NCBI GenBank assembly: GCA_905250075.1 | Contig: CAJNOP010000665.1 | Location: 1-64,000 of the forward strand | Origin: Rotaria sp. Silwood1 | Taxonomy: Eukaryota; Rotifera; Eurotatoria; Philodinida; Philodinidae | Direction of reading: 5' to 3' | Length of the DNA stretch: 64,000 nt | Shown: one piece after another, positions 12,801 to 20,886 of the stretch | Position numbering within the stretch: the stretch's first letter is position 1 | Layout: each line of letters opens with the position of its first letter | Translations under genes and position numbers: made by a program | Notes under the pieces: generated by a model | The model's database searches: none | Told to the model about the DNA's origin: nothing | What the model saw: the letters and a program-made list of their open reading frames with translations, nothing else

Positions 12801-15652
12801 CAAAAAAGATCGACAGAACAAATAACGCCGAAAATAAAAATTGTGAAAAATCAAAATCTCGAAAATTTGAAATTTGAAAAAATCTGCATTAGGAAATGGA
12901 AGATGAGGATGAGTGTAAGAATGAGACTGAAGGCGAGAGTGATGTGAGAGTAATGATGAAAGTATGAGGGTGAGGAGAAGGATGGATGGATGGACATGTC
13001 AAAAGTCTAAATTTTTATTTTCGATATTATTTTTGGGATTTTGTTTTTTCGATATTTTGCGTTTTAGGATTTTTTTTCGGCTTTTTTTTATTTCGAGCTC
13101 TTTGTTTTCGAAGTTTTTACAGCAACTCAAAAAATAAGATTTATCAAAAGATTTATTCATACGACTTCCGGATAAAATAATATCTTACTTTATTAAACCA
13201 ATTTTCCTTTGATAAGGTGAATGTTTGAATGTTTGAGTCAAAAGAAACATTGGTCAATGAGCTTCGTAAATAAACTGATATTTGTTCAATATTCGGAATA
13301 TGATCAATGAGATGTTCGAGGAAAAAAATATTATTAAGATGGATGTACAAACGATGTAAAGTCAAACAAAATAATTGATGTTGATTATGAATTGTGTTTG
13401 ATTGAAAATCAGAATTGGAATTTAAACATTGATCGATATTGTCAAACGATCTGATTATATCCAGTTCCAAAGAAGTTAACTTACATTGATTAGAAAATAT
13501 TCGACATAATAGATGTTTAAACATATTGGGCATTGTCTCTGTTTAATAATAATAAAAACCATATTTAGTTTTATAATAAATATTTCATATAAAATTCTTT
13601 TTTTCCATCAAATACATTTTATTCTCTTTTTAGGCGGGTTACTGGAATTTCACCAATAAAATTTTCGCCAATAGGACATTTGCAAATGGCAAAAGTCCAG
13701 GAATATATCGAAGAAAGTTCACTGTGCTTTCGTCAAGTATTGAATTTCCAGTGGATGCTTTGGCAAAAGTACAGCAGACTTTAGCCAATTGCTACAAAAC
13801 AATATTAACATAGGATGTATGTGAGTTTAATTCATAATACAATTGGCGAAATTCCACGAGAGATGTTGGTGAAAGTACAGTAAACTTTCGCCAACTGGCG
13901 ATATTCCAATGGGTGTATTGATGAAAGTATAGTGGAGTTTCGCCACTGTCGAAAGTGCTATTTGACGAAAATCTTATTGGCGAAGATCCGAAATCCTTTT
14001 TAAGCACTAACATTCTGATTTTTGTTTTCAGTCACGAACTAATACGAGAATTTAACAATATATTATTAATACCTTTTCGAATATAAAAGATGTTACGATT
14101 TTCTATGAATATAATATTCGGTCGTTAACAAATTTTAATTTATTTTTCGAATTTGAAAAATAATGAACTAAATAAACATGCATAATTCTATTATATAGAG
14201 AAGCCTAGATTCTACATTTATTGAATTTGTCTTTTTATATTGTGAATATTAATATTATTGAAACCTTATTATTTGAAATTCTCCTCCGAATATATGAACA
14301 TATTTACAATATATTTAAAAAAATTAATGCAAAAAATATTTTTCGCGCTAAATTCAAATTAATCGGAAAATTAATTATCTTTGTCTTACTCATATTGATT
14401 AGAATCTATTTTTCACCATTTTGAAAATGATTCCTCTATTTATTGATCAGTAAACTTAATCTAGTCACTAAAATATTTCATAGTAATATTAATCCCTAAA
14501 GAACCTGTAATCGTGATTGATTTTTCATTTTATTTTTCGATGCTCTACCAACAAAAGTGAGTTCACCATAAAACAATTTATTTGTTTAAAATTTACATTA
14601 TTTGCTATTGGCAAAGTTGATAATCAATGTCTTATGCGAGTAATTTACTTTTAATTTAGCCAATTCCATTTTGGATAGGATAAAAAAATAGTTTCCAAAA
14701 AGATCTAAACTTGTCTTTCGCTCGAACCCTTTGCGTCCTCATCTAAAAATTTCCCGTTGAATAGGTCCGCATCTTAAGAATTTTGTCTGAACTAATTCGG
14801 GATACTAGTTCACAAACAATACATTGAAACAAAAAGTCAATCACAACTGGATTCTTATAAGATCATTATCAAGAATGATTGAAAAAACTTCAAAGTGTGT
14901 TTCTGACCAACTATCTAATATGAAGTGAAAACTTTATTGAGTATCACGAGTAGAATTCGAGACTAGTTCGAATCGAAAATTTTTGAACTGTATGAGCTCC
15001 ATCTTGAACTATCATATCGAATAAGATATATCTGTAAATTTATGGCTTATCCTTGGCTTTATATCTTTACACTAAATAAAGTTTAACTTCTCATGTTAAA
15101 ATATGTTTTTGTTAAGAAACATTTTCATATAAATTGTTGATTATCTTGATCAGAACTGTTTGATGGGGCTTCTTTTCTATAATCAGATGTCGTATAGTTA
15201 CCTTCATGAAATGTTAATGTAAGATGTTCTAATTTCAATTGAATAAGAAAACATAACAGTTGAATTAATGGTTGAGATAATAAGCATTGACTAATATAAA
15301 GTGATTTAAGATTAGGAAAGCAAACAATTGGTTTATTATCATGGTAAAAAATATTTTCATAAATAGAATCAAAAGAAAATGAATTAATTCCATCAAAATG
15401 AATGGATTTAATAGATGATAAAAGTGATGACGCATTTAATATCAATGATAAAGTTTTCGAAAACTTTTTATAAGATAAACCTGGCTTATTTAAAATAATT
15501 CCTTTTTTATTACTTATTGAAAACATTGAACAAATAAGAGAATTAATACGTTTATTTAATGACCAAAATGATATTAAGATTTCATCCCATGATAAATAAA
15601 AGAATACATTCAAAAGTGTTTCATTCGGAAGTATTTCCAATTTACTTATCAT
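846..15652 (-). CDS. F-box/leucine-rich protein, six visible exons, 3' end off window
   Basis: I join six minus-strand exons: 15652-15202, 13538-13189, 10109-9691, 9630-9497, 1774-1644 and 1035-846. All have GT donors and AG acceptors, and the reading phase matches at every join, giving 558 codons plus one base. Residues 1-45 form an F-box-like start (LPNETLLNVFFYLSWDE), which in the family binds Skp1 of SCF ubiquitin ligases. The rest is Leu-rich with irregular repeats (PNLKSLYISQCLLSQ, IPNIEQISVYLRSS, PHLQTLCLWRPDDFPWTS), a likely substrate-binding solenoid. The order matches a large bdelloid family I recognise, which supports joining exons 4 and 5 across 7.7 kb. The last exon ends mid-codon at a GTAAG donor, so the C-terminus lies left of the window. 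The introns hold many transposable elements. The gene may be intact or dying. Target unknown. Confidence 0.72.
1167..1516. mobile_element. hAT-like MITE (350 bp)
   Basis: The ends are inverted: the left end reads TTAGGGATGTATCGAA, and the right end on the opposite strand reads CTAGGGACGTACTGAATCGAA with two gaps. Both sides are flanked by the 8-bp direct repeat TGATTATT (1159-1166 and 1517-1524). An 8-bp target duplication with an AGGGA-type terminus is typical of hAT transposons. There is no coding capacity. It sits in the intron between the last two visible exons of the F-box gene. Confidence 0.6.
2733..3452 (-). other. Two exon-like fragments inside the F-box gene's longest intron, unidentified
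   Basis: Two minus-strand frames look more protein-like than their surroundings. One (about 3432-3298) can be bounded by a TTTGTAG acceptor and a GTATGT donor and includes WSDDKSGMLATSFKIGQ and LVNVTKLQFGNCYRRAT. The other (2975-2733) includes CLELLRLLSIFNVFTNRK and YADQLHRFYHHELSSNF. I do not recognise either, and neither resembles the F-box family around them. They could be relics of another gene carried in with transposon DNA, or chance frames. Confidence 0.2.
3831..4429 (+). mobile_element. Internally deleted mariner element (599 bp)
   Basis: A TA dinucleotide flanks each side. The terminal inverted repeats of about 31 bp start GGTTGAGCAAAAAGTTCGC and differ at one position (CACTTGC versus CATTTGC). 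Full-length mariners are about 1.3 kb; here the part between the 5' repeat and the last 150 or so transposase codons is missing. An AATAAA signal (about 4369) precedes the 3' repeat. The good match of the ends suggests fairly recent movement, which would have needed a transposase supplied elsewhere. It lies in the longest intron of the F-box gene. Confidence 0.88.
3896..4354 (+). pseudogene. Mariner transposase, C-terminal part only
   Basis: The frame keeps the second catalytic motif (QHDNAPAH), the third (HPAYSLDLVPSDY) and the C-terminal tail ending VIENDGLYFEE before a stop at 4352-4354. The N-terminal helix-turn-helix DNA-binding region and the first catalytic Asp (TGDEKW-type block) are deleted, so it cannot be an active transposase. 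Thirty-five residues separate the last two Asp residues, against the usual 34 of mariner DD34D enzymes; the extra residue lies in LDEFDGVEVLP. The frame runs open upstream through the inverted repeat, but that part is not transposase. Confidence 0.85.
5131..5284. repeat. Telomere-like two-sided repeat (G-rich arm, TCTTCT spacer, C-rich arm)
   Basis: A 30-bp arm of GGGTG and TGTGGG units (5131-5160) is followed by a short spacer containing TCTTCT and then about 110 bp of CACACCC-type units (5176-5284). The units resemble the TGTGGG-class telomere repeat reported for bdelloids. The reversed orientation within one locus argues against a simple telomere end scar. Part of a dispersed series in this window. 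Confidence 0.7.
5285..5873. other. Intronic AT-rich stretch, nothing recognised
   Basis: It lies between the telomere-like block and the second mariner, within the F-box gene's longest intron. No convincing coding frame, repeat pair or RNA gene was seen. Confidence 0.4.
5876..7078 (+). mobile_element. Near-complete mariner element, 3' terminal repeat lost
   Basis: A TA (5874-5875) precedes a typical mariner terminal repeat, TTGGGTTGATGCAAAAGTC, followed by TTCGCCC. A nearly full transposase frame follows (6036-7052), then the tail CTTTTGCTTCAATAAAATTTTT, where AATAAA is probably the transposase poly(A) signal. The expected reverse-complement terminal repeat is absent: the sequence runs directly into the poly-C end of the next element at 7079. 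The termini differ from those of the mariner at 3831, so two mariner families are present. The copy cannot be mobile without its right end. Confidence 0.8.
6036..7052 (+). pseudogene. Mariner DD34D transposase with a late in-frame stop
   Basis: The frame opens at ATG 6036 and is uninterrupted for 325 codons. Visible parts in order are an N-terminal helix-turn-helix region (about residues 1-115, including RTCRDWFKRFR and NQSTIDRHLREM), a linker WVPHQLT, and the catalytic motifs TGDEKW, FHDNARPH and PSDYHLF, with exactly 34 residues between the last two Asp. A TAG at 7011-7013, straight after LPKRW, cuts it; the same frame then continues for 12 more codons (YVVDNNGAYVVD) to TGA at 7050-7052, which is where mariner proteins normally end. 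The catalytic core is therefore intact and only the tail is lost. With the 3' terminal repeat missing, I call it a recently dead copy. Whether the short protein would still work is unknown. Confidence 0.85.
7079..7991 (+). mobile_element. Poly-C/poly-G-ended non-autonomous element, copy 2 (about 0.9 kb)
   Basis: The left end is AG followed by 18 C (7081-7098) and CTCAAAAA. The right end is TTTTTTTGAG, a run of G to 7983, then AGGCCTTA. These are inverted copies of each other, so the element has terminal inverted repeats built on a homopolymer. Inside are 25-bp inverted arms (7322-7346 and 7480-7504, two mismatches) forming a large hairpin. No transposase frame is present. It abuts the truncated 3' end of the mariner, so it probably inserted into or replaced the mariner terminus. 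No clear target duplication was found. The family is unknown to me. Confidence 0.65.
7992..9296. other. Intronic AT-rich stretch, nothing recognised
   Basis: It lies between the poly-G-ended element and the hAT-like MITE within the F-box gene's longest intron. Short open frames at 8029-8286 and 8635-8907 have no recognisable motif and no splice-site support. No RNA gene or repeat pair was noticed. Confidence 0.4.
9305..9455. mobile_element. hAT-like MITE (151 bp)
   Basis: It starts CAGTGGCGGATCCAGGA, a terminus widely seen in hAT-type elements, and is flanked by the 8-bp direct repeat CTATAAAT (9297-9304 and 9456-9463). The right end (GGGGGCGATCCTCTTT) is only weakly complementary to the left. 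There is no coding capacity. It is inserted about 40 bp past the donor of F-box exon 4 (donor at 9496-9495 on the minus strand). Confidence 0.6.
10579..11576. mobile_element. 1-kb foldback (palindromic) element with internal direct repeats
   Basis: The outer ends are long inverted repeats: TAATGGGTGCGGCAGAAAT at the left reappears as its reverse complement at the right (TAAC in place of TAAT). The match continues inward for about 450 bp per arm, with the centre near 11.08 kb. Each arm also holds direct repeats of about 200 bp marked by AAAATATACCACAAGATA and AAAGCTCTACAA (near 10654, 10846 and 11057 on plus; near 11255 and 11461 inverted). The structure fits a Foldback-type element. No transposase and no clear target duplication were seen. 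It lies in the intron between F-box exons 2 and 3. Confidence 0.75.
11577..13188. other. Intronic stretch with a purine-rich GATGAG tract
   Basis: This is the remainder of the F-box intron 2. It is AT-rich with no convincing coding frame. The tract at 12895-12985 is almost purely G/A/T, built from GATGAG, GTGAGA and GATGGATG-like units, and resembles a degenerate G-rich arm of the telomere-like motif without a matching C-rich arm. Confidence 0.4.
13640..13991. mobile_element. MITE with TTCGCCA/TGGCGAA internal inverted repeats (about 350 bp)
   Basis: The left end (13643-13675, GGAATTTCACCAATAAAATT) is matched in reverse complement by the right end (13955-13988, GGATCTTCGCCAATAAGATT). Inside, short units such as TTCGCCAACTGGCGA and TGATGAAAGTATAGTGGAG recur in both orientations, so much of the element is self-complementary. 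No coding frame. It lies in F-box intron 1. Superfamily unknown. Confidence 0.55.
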
Positions 15653-17571
15653 ATTATCTAAAAAAAATAATAACCACTATTTACTAGATAAATATAAAAC
15701 AATATGTTCTCCAAACTTTTTTTATGCTTATTTCTAATATTTAATCAATCTTAAAATCCAAAAACCTAAACGAAATAAGAGAAATTTTAATCAATGCTCT
15801 CTATAGTATAACCACGTCAAAAGTTCATAACTCACGTATACATATAAAAAGCTCGTTAGCGCAGCTCCAAAGGAGCTAAAATATGGAACTGACGTATATC
15901 TTTGAAACTTGTTATTCTGATGCCTAACTTTTACACTTCGAAATAGCGTTTTTTCGAGTATTCATGAAAGCACTGATATATTATATAGAATCTAAAGCCT
16001 TCTATGCGTGGTTGCTAAGGTCTGTAATGGTGGGGTGTCTGTAATGGGGGGTATGTCTGTAATGTTCTCTTTCCCGTTACTATGTGTCTGTAATGGGGAG
16101 GGGGGAGGAGCTGCAGAACCTCGAAATGAAAACTTATACTCACTATTTTCTTCGAAAATATACGTGAGTTCCACAAAACATTTGCATGAAAATATGAAGA
16201 ACCTTTTATCAGATGTGTTAGAATTGCTCTTTTCTAACATTATAACAACTAATACCAAGCACGACTATCGAACAATCATCCGAATCAAAAATTTTATTCA
16301 AAGATTTTTCCTCATATGATAATATTAGCGGAAAAATTTCTATTTCCAGCTTCTACGAAATGGATCAACGACGAATCTAAAACATTAGAAAAGACAAGTT
16401 GTCATACAGGCATATGTTTTTTTGTACACCTATTCAACGGAATGTTAATCTTTTTGCTGAAATATATCGACAAACAAAACAAATATCTTCAGCTGTGTGT
16501 AAATATTCGACAATGCTAAAAGAATATTCTGTTACTAGATATGTGCAGAATGGTTCAAGTCCTAGCGGGACCGGGACCAAAAAAGGCTGATCCCGCTCAT
16601 GTCTAACTGTTACTATAATAAATTCAAAGTGTTATCATTTTAAATGATATATTTATAGTAAAGATCTTCAATATATACTAGATTGAAAATATTGGATTAA
16701 AATATCAGATAGTCAAACTTACCATTAAATTATTAATTGAATTATGCAAATAAAAATAAATACGTGTTTGATAGCAATAAAATTTGAATTAGCTTGAAGT
16801 TATCAAGCTAAATTAAGAGAAAATATTTTCAATGAAAAGTATTTAAATAAAAAGTGAACTTTTTTTATACAAAAAAAATGACAATAACAGACCTTTTAGT
16901 ATGTACGCTCAGCCCGATGACTCATCAAATCAATATCAAATAATGCACTTTGGGGGCGCCACATGTCTAGACTCATTTTTGGAAGATACTATTAACACAG
17001 TACATTCTCGTACTAGGTCTATAAAAAGTGGTGAAGACCATTTCTCTAGCCCAAGAACGGTCTTTAAGATATCTGCCTAACAAAATATGATATCCTATGG
17101 CAACGAAATGCACTTACTGGAACTTCGTAAGTAGAGAGAATCGAGTTCTGTGGCACTTTCCAATCAATTCAGCGTATCGACTAATAATGGAAGAGCTCGA
17201 TTTGACTAAAAAATTGAGAAACTCAAACAAAATTTTTGACCATGCCGTCTCAATAATAACGTCATTATAAATGATCTGTGTTAGGATTGGTCAGAGTACT
17301 TTGATGATTTCATGGCACTGCCTCTTTTTTTTTTAAACTAAATATACAGTTCGCTAGAGAAAAATTTTCTCTATCTACTGATACCAATGTTATAACTAGC
17401 CCCTTCCAAAAAAAAACAACCAATCATAGAGCATTTGCTATTGTTTCACATATTTGAGCTGTTTTTTTTGACTGAGCGTCCATGCTATTTTGGTATATGT
17501 TAAGAAGAAGCACACCCTCAATATATGTATATATAGAAAGAAAGAAAGAAAGCAAAATTTATTAGCTAAGG
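15653..17571. other. Intergenic region with a short GTCTGTAATG tandem repeat
   Basis: This lies upstream of the minus-strand F-box gene and downstream of the telomere-like block at 17572. The only structure I see is four copies of GTCTGTAATG (starting near 16020, 16037, 16055 and 16086), mostly followed by G runs. Open frames here are short and without motifs. Confidence 0.45.
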
Positions 17572-17808
17572 GTGTGGGGTGTGGCTGTGGCTGTGGGTGT
17601 GGGGTGTGGCTGTGGCTGTGGGTGTCGGTGTGGGGTGTGAGTGGGTGTTGTCTTCTTCTCACCTGCAACCACTCCCACGCCATACCCATACACCCACCCC
17701 ACATTCACACCCACACCCACCCCATACCCACACTCACATCCACACCCCACACCTACACGCCCATACCCACACACTCACCCCACACACCCACACCCACACC
17801 CTCACTTT
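17572..17808. repeat. Telomere-like two-sided repeat, longest in the window
   Basis: A G-rich arm of GTGGGGTGTGGCTGTGGCTG-type units (17572-17650) leads into TTGTCTTCTTCTCACC, then about 140 bp of CACACCC/CCATACCC units (to 17808). It produces open frames of Val/Gly/Trp or His/Thr/Pro on both strands; these are repeat artefacts, not genes. It ends about 50 bp before the first recognisable codon of the NHL pseudogene. Confidence 0.75.
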
Positions 17809-17860
17809 AGCTCGAACTCTTCTCAGTATTTCTACCGATGCTTGATGGACGAGCAATAGC

Positions 17861-18740
17861 TTTACCGTTGCTGGAGGTAATGATCCAGGAAATGTATTGA
17901 ACCAGGTCAATCATCCTCGAGGTATCGATGTAGATGAAGATGGAACTCTCTATATTGCTGACTTCTTAAATCATCGTATCGTAGAATGGAAATATAACGA
18001 AAAAAGTGGTCAAGTAGTCGCTGGTGAAAAAGGACAAGGATATCAGCTAGATCAGCTGAGTTATCGAACAGATGTAATCATTGACAAGAAAACAGAGAGT
18101 CTTTTCATTGGCGATTATGGGAATCGACGATTGATGCGATGGACTTGCCAAAATAGTACAACATTCGGCGAAATAATGATTGACAATATAGATTGTAGAG
18201 GATTGGCAATGGATGATCAGGAATTTGTCTACGTTTCTGACACAGAAATGAGTCAAGTTAGGCGATATTGGATATAAGATATGCAAAAAATAATCAATAG
18301 TAGCTGGTGGCAATGGACAAGGATATGGTCTCAATCAACTTAACATTCCTCTTTACATCTCTGTTGATAAAAATTAGTCAGTCTATGTGTCAGATACTGA
18401 TAATAATCGTGTTATAAAATGGTTAGAGGCTACAACAGAAGGAATCCTTGTAGCTGGTGGTCAAGGTTCGGGAAATGATATAACACAATTGTCACATCCT
18501 CTTGGCGTGGTTGTTGATGCTTTGGGCACCGTCTATATAGCAGATTGTATAAATAACCGAGTGATGCGTTGGATTAACGGAGCTTCACGTGGAGATATAA
18601 TCGCTGGTGCAAACGTTGAAGGAACAGAAGCAAATCAATTCCATTATCCTATTGGCTTATCATTCGATTGACATGGTAATCTTTATGGATTCGATGAACG
18701 AAATCACCGGGTGCAACAATTCAAAATTGAACATAATTAA
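17861..18740 (+). pseudogene. NHL-repeat protein pseudogene, 5' truncated
   Basis: About five NHL blades can be read, each with the YIADxxNxRVxxW hallmark (TLYIADFLNHRIVEW, SVYVSDTDNNRVIKW, TVYIADCINNRVMRW). The frame is broken by a shift near 18275-18298 (stop at 18275-18277) and by in-frame stops at 18375-18377 and 18669-18671, then ends at TAA 18738-18740. The N-terminal tail, TM helix and Ser/Thr stalk seen in the intact relative at 20887-26389 are missing; a telomere-like block lies directly upstream. It is probably a decayed duplicate of that type of gene. Functional as written is very unlikely. Confidence 0.85.
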
Positions 18741-18863
18741 TTATTGTAATGAAACAATTTTGTCATCGTCGTAACTAAATACATTTTAAACAGTACATTC
18801 TTCTCAAGTTAGGATAAATGAAATATGCTTGTATTCGATTAATTGATGGATGGCAAATAGACA

Positions 18864-18960
18864 TGGGTGTGGTTGTGGATCTGAGCATGACAAAGTATAA
18901 GACTAATCTAAACCCGTATATTCCAACTACCATATATACTCGTATCCACAGCCATACCTA
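18864..18960. repeat. Telomere-like two-sided motif, degenerate
   Basis: A G-rich arm (GGGTGTGGTTGTGGATCTG) is followed after about 50 bp by a C-rich arm (CCACAGCCATACC). It starts 124 bp after the terminal stop of the NHL pseudogene, matching the 3' placement seen at the PAN and acyl-CoA synthetase genes. Confidence 0.45.
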
Positions 18961-20830
18961 AATATGATTTGACATGAACGAAGTTGAATAACAAATTTTT
19001 AATCATAAATGCTCAAAATTTCAATTTTTCTGAGGTAAAATGGAAGGTATTTGATTGAGATAAGCTGTCCACCATTTATCTGTATAAATATGCCGAAGTT
19101 TGACAGAAAAACGAATCAGAAAAAAAAAATAAAACCAAAATATGACTTTTTATCCTTTTTTGGACCTAGTCGAAAAAGACGCATAAAAACCGACTTAAAA
19201 CCATTATTTCTGTTAAAAAAAAGTGAAATTTCGACATGTCTGTCTTTCCAGAAATAAGACAGAAACAAATGATATGTTTTTTTAAATAATTCATTAGTAG
19301 AAAATATTTCAACATGAAAGATAAACGACGAAAAATTGAAAATTAGAAATATTTAGATATCAATTTAATTAATGATGAACACTCCGTAACAAGCCCGTAT
19401 ATTTTGTGATATATCTATTAAAAATTAGTTTGAAAAATTGTCATTTTATCTAATCTCTGCTTGTGTTGCTAATTTTGACTATCCTATAGCTATCAGCAGC
19501 TTGCATCATTCTCAATCTAGTATTGCTCATCAACATATTAGATATGCTTTACATGAATCAACTAATATTGATAATTATTAAAAAGATAATAAAAAATGTA
19601 CAACAAAAAAGCTCGAGAATAAATCATCTTATCTCAAATGTCTTAAAATAGCGACATTAGCTGTGTTAAACCAATCAAAAATCCTTTCAGTCTTTGTGCA
19701 CACTGTTTCAAATAAGACATTTCAAATATGAGAATGTTTTCGAATCGATATGAATAAGCAGTCACACGACATATTACTATTCGATAAAAGTTGGAATTTG
19801 GGGTCAACAAAAGAATTTCAATAACTTATTTTGGCAACTTGAGGTTTGAGTTCGATGAAAAAAATCTGATTGAATTCAAGATCAAAGTTATCAAAGAAGT
19901 CATGAGATCTCTTTTCGTTATAAAACCAACTGTTCAAGGCTACAATGGTATGGGAGATTTTTTCATTCACACTCACATCTATACACCAACATCTACACAC
20001 CAACACCCATACCCGTACCCCACATCTACACTCACCAATGTCACACCACATCTGCTATCGTTTGCTGGATTTATTCACGCTGAAAAACATCATTTACTCG
20101 GTATATTGATATTTTTTTTCTATACTCTTTCCTTTTGGTGTTAGGTACAGGCCCAGACTCACACATCCACCCTCGCCTATCAATAGCAAAAAGATAATAT
20201 TAATCTTGATTGACAACATTTCAAGGTAATCCGAAAATAATTGATATGAGGTAGATTTTTGTAGAACAAAGACTAAGATGTCAAAAATTCTTCTCTCGAC
20301 ACACAGGTCATGGTATATAAAACGACTAGCTAGTCATAACCTGTATGTATGTGTGGGAAGGACAGTTCGTTTTTCTTCTTATACTCTTTAACAGTCATTA
20401 CTGATCACGATGCACAATAGTAATAATAATTCGATTGGTATACTCTTTACTGTATGTATTGAATTAATTTTTATGGCTGCCATTGCATTTTAACTAACAA
20501 TACATCCTATCAATAATCACGAAGTTGGCTTCTGGCATTCAAATTATAGAAACAGAAACAATATTTTATTTAATTTCCAATAGACAAAACAATGCATTGT
20601 TTCATCTATTGAATCAACAAGTCGAATACAAGTTTCATTAAAAAAAAACGGCCGTATTCAGAATTTAAGGCAACAGTAATGATTGGGCGTTATTAATTTC
20701 ATATTTTCTGTTTCACTTTGTTTCGTAAAAATATCAGGCAGAAGATTGATTTTGATTGAAACAATGTAGTGCTTCGCTTCTTATGATGAGATCATGAGCG
20801 ACTTGCCCACGGACAAAACTATAGAAGTAG
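18961..20830. other. Intergenic region with a C-rich telomere-like patch
   Basis: No gene recognised. At 19968-20050 lie CACACC/CCATACCC-type units without an adjacent G-rich arm; a weaker pair (TTGGTGTTAGGTACAGG, then CACACATCCACCC) follows at 20138-20175. The open frames across the patch are repeat artefacts. The 3' part is upstream sequence of the NHL membrane protein gene. Confidence 0.45.
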
Positions 20831-20838
20831 TATATAAA
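20831..20838 (+). promoter_or_regulatory. Possible TATA box of the NHL membrane protein gene
   Basis: TATATAAA lies 49 bp before the chosen ATG at 20887. Spacing suits a core promoter with a short leader, but the region is AT-rich, so chance occurrence is possible. Confidence 0.35.
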
Positions 20839-20886
20839 TAAAGCATTTACATACTAACTAAATTAGTTATATTTCTTCACAATCGA

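Noticed and set aside
17438..17859. Several overlapping open frames on both strands with Gly/Val/Trp or His/Pro/Thr runs
   Set aside because: They are translations of the telomere-like repeat tract; no start context, domain or splice support.
19791..20144. Open frames on both strands across a CACACC patch
   Set aside because: Low-complexity repeat translation; no homologous motif.
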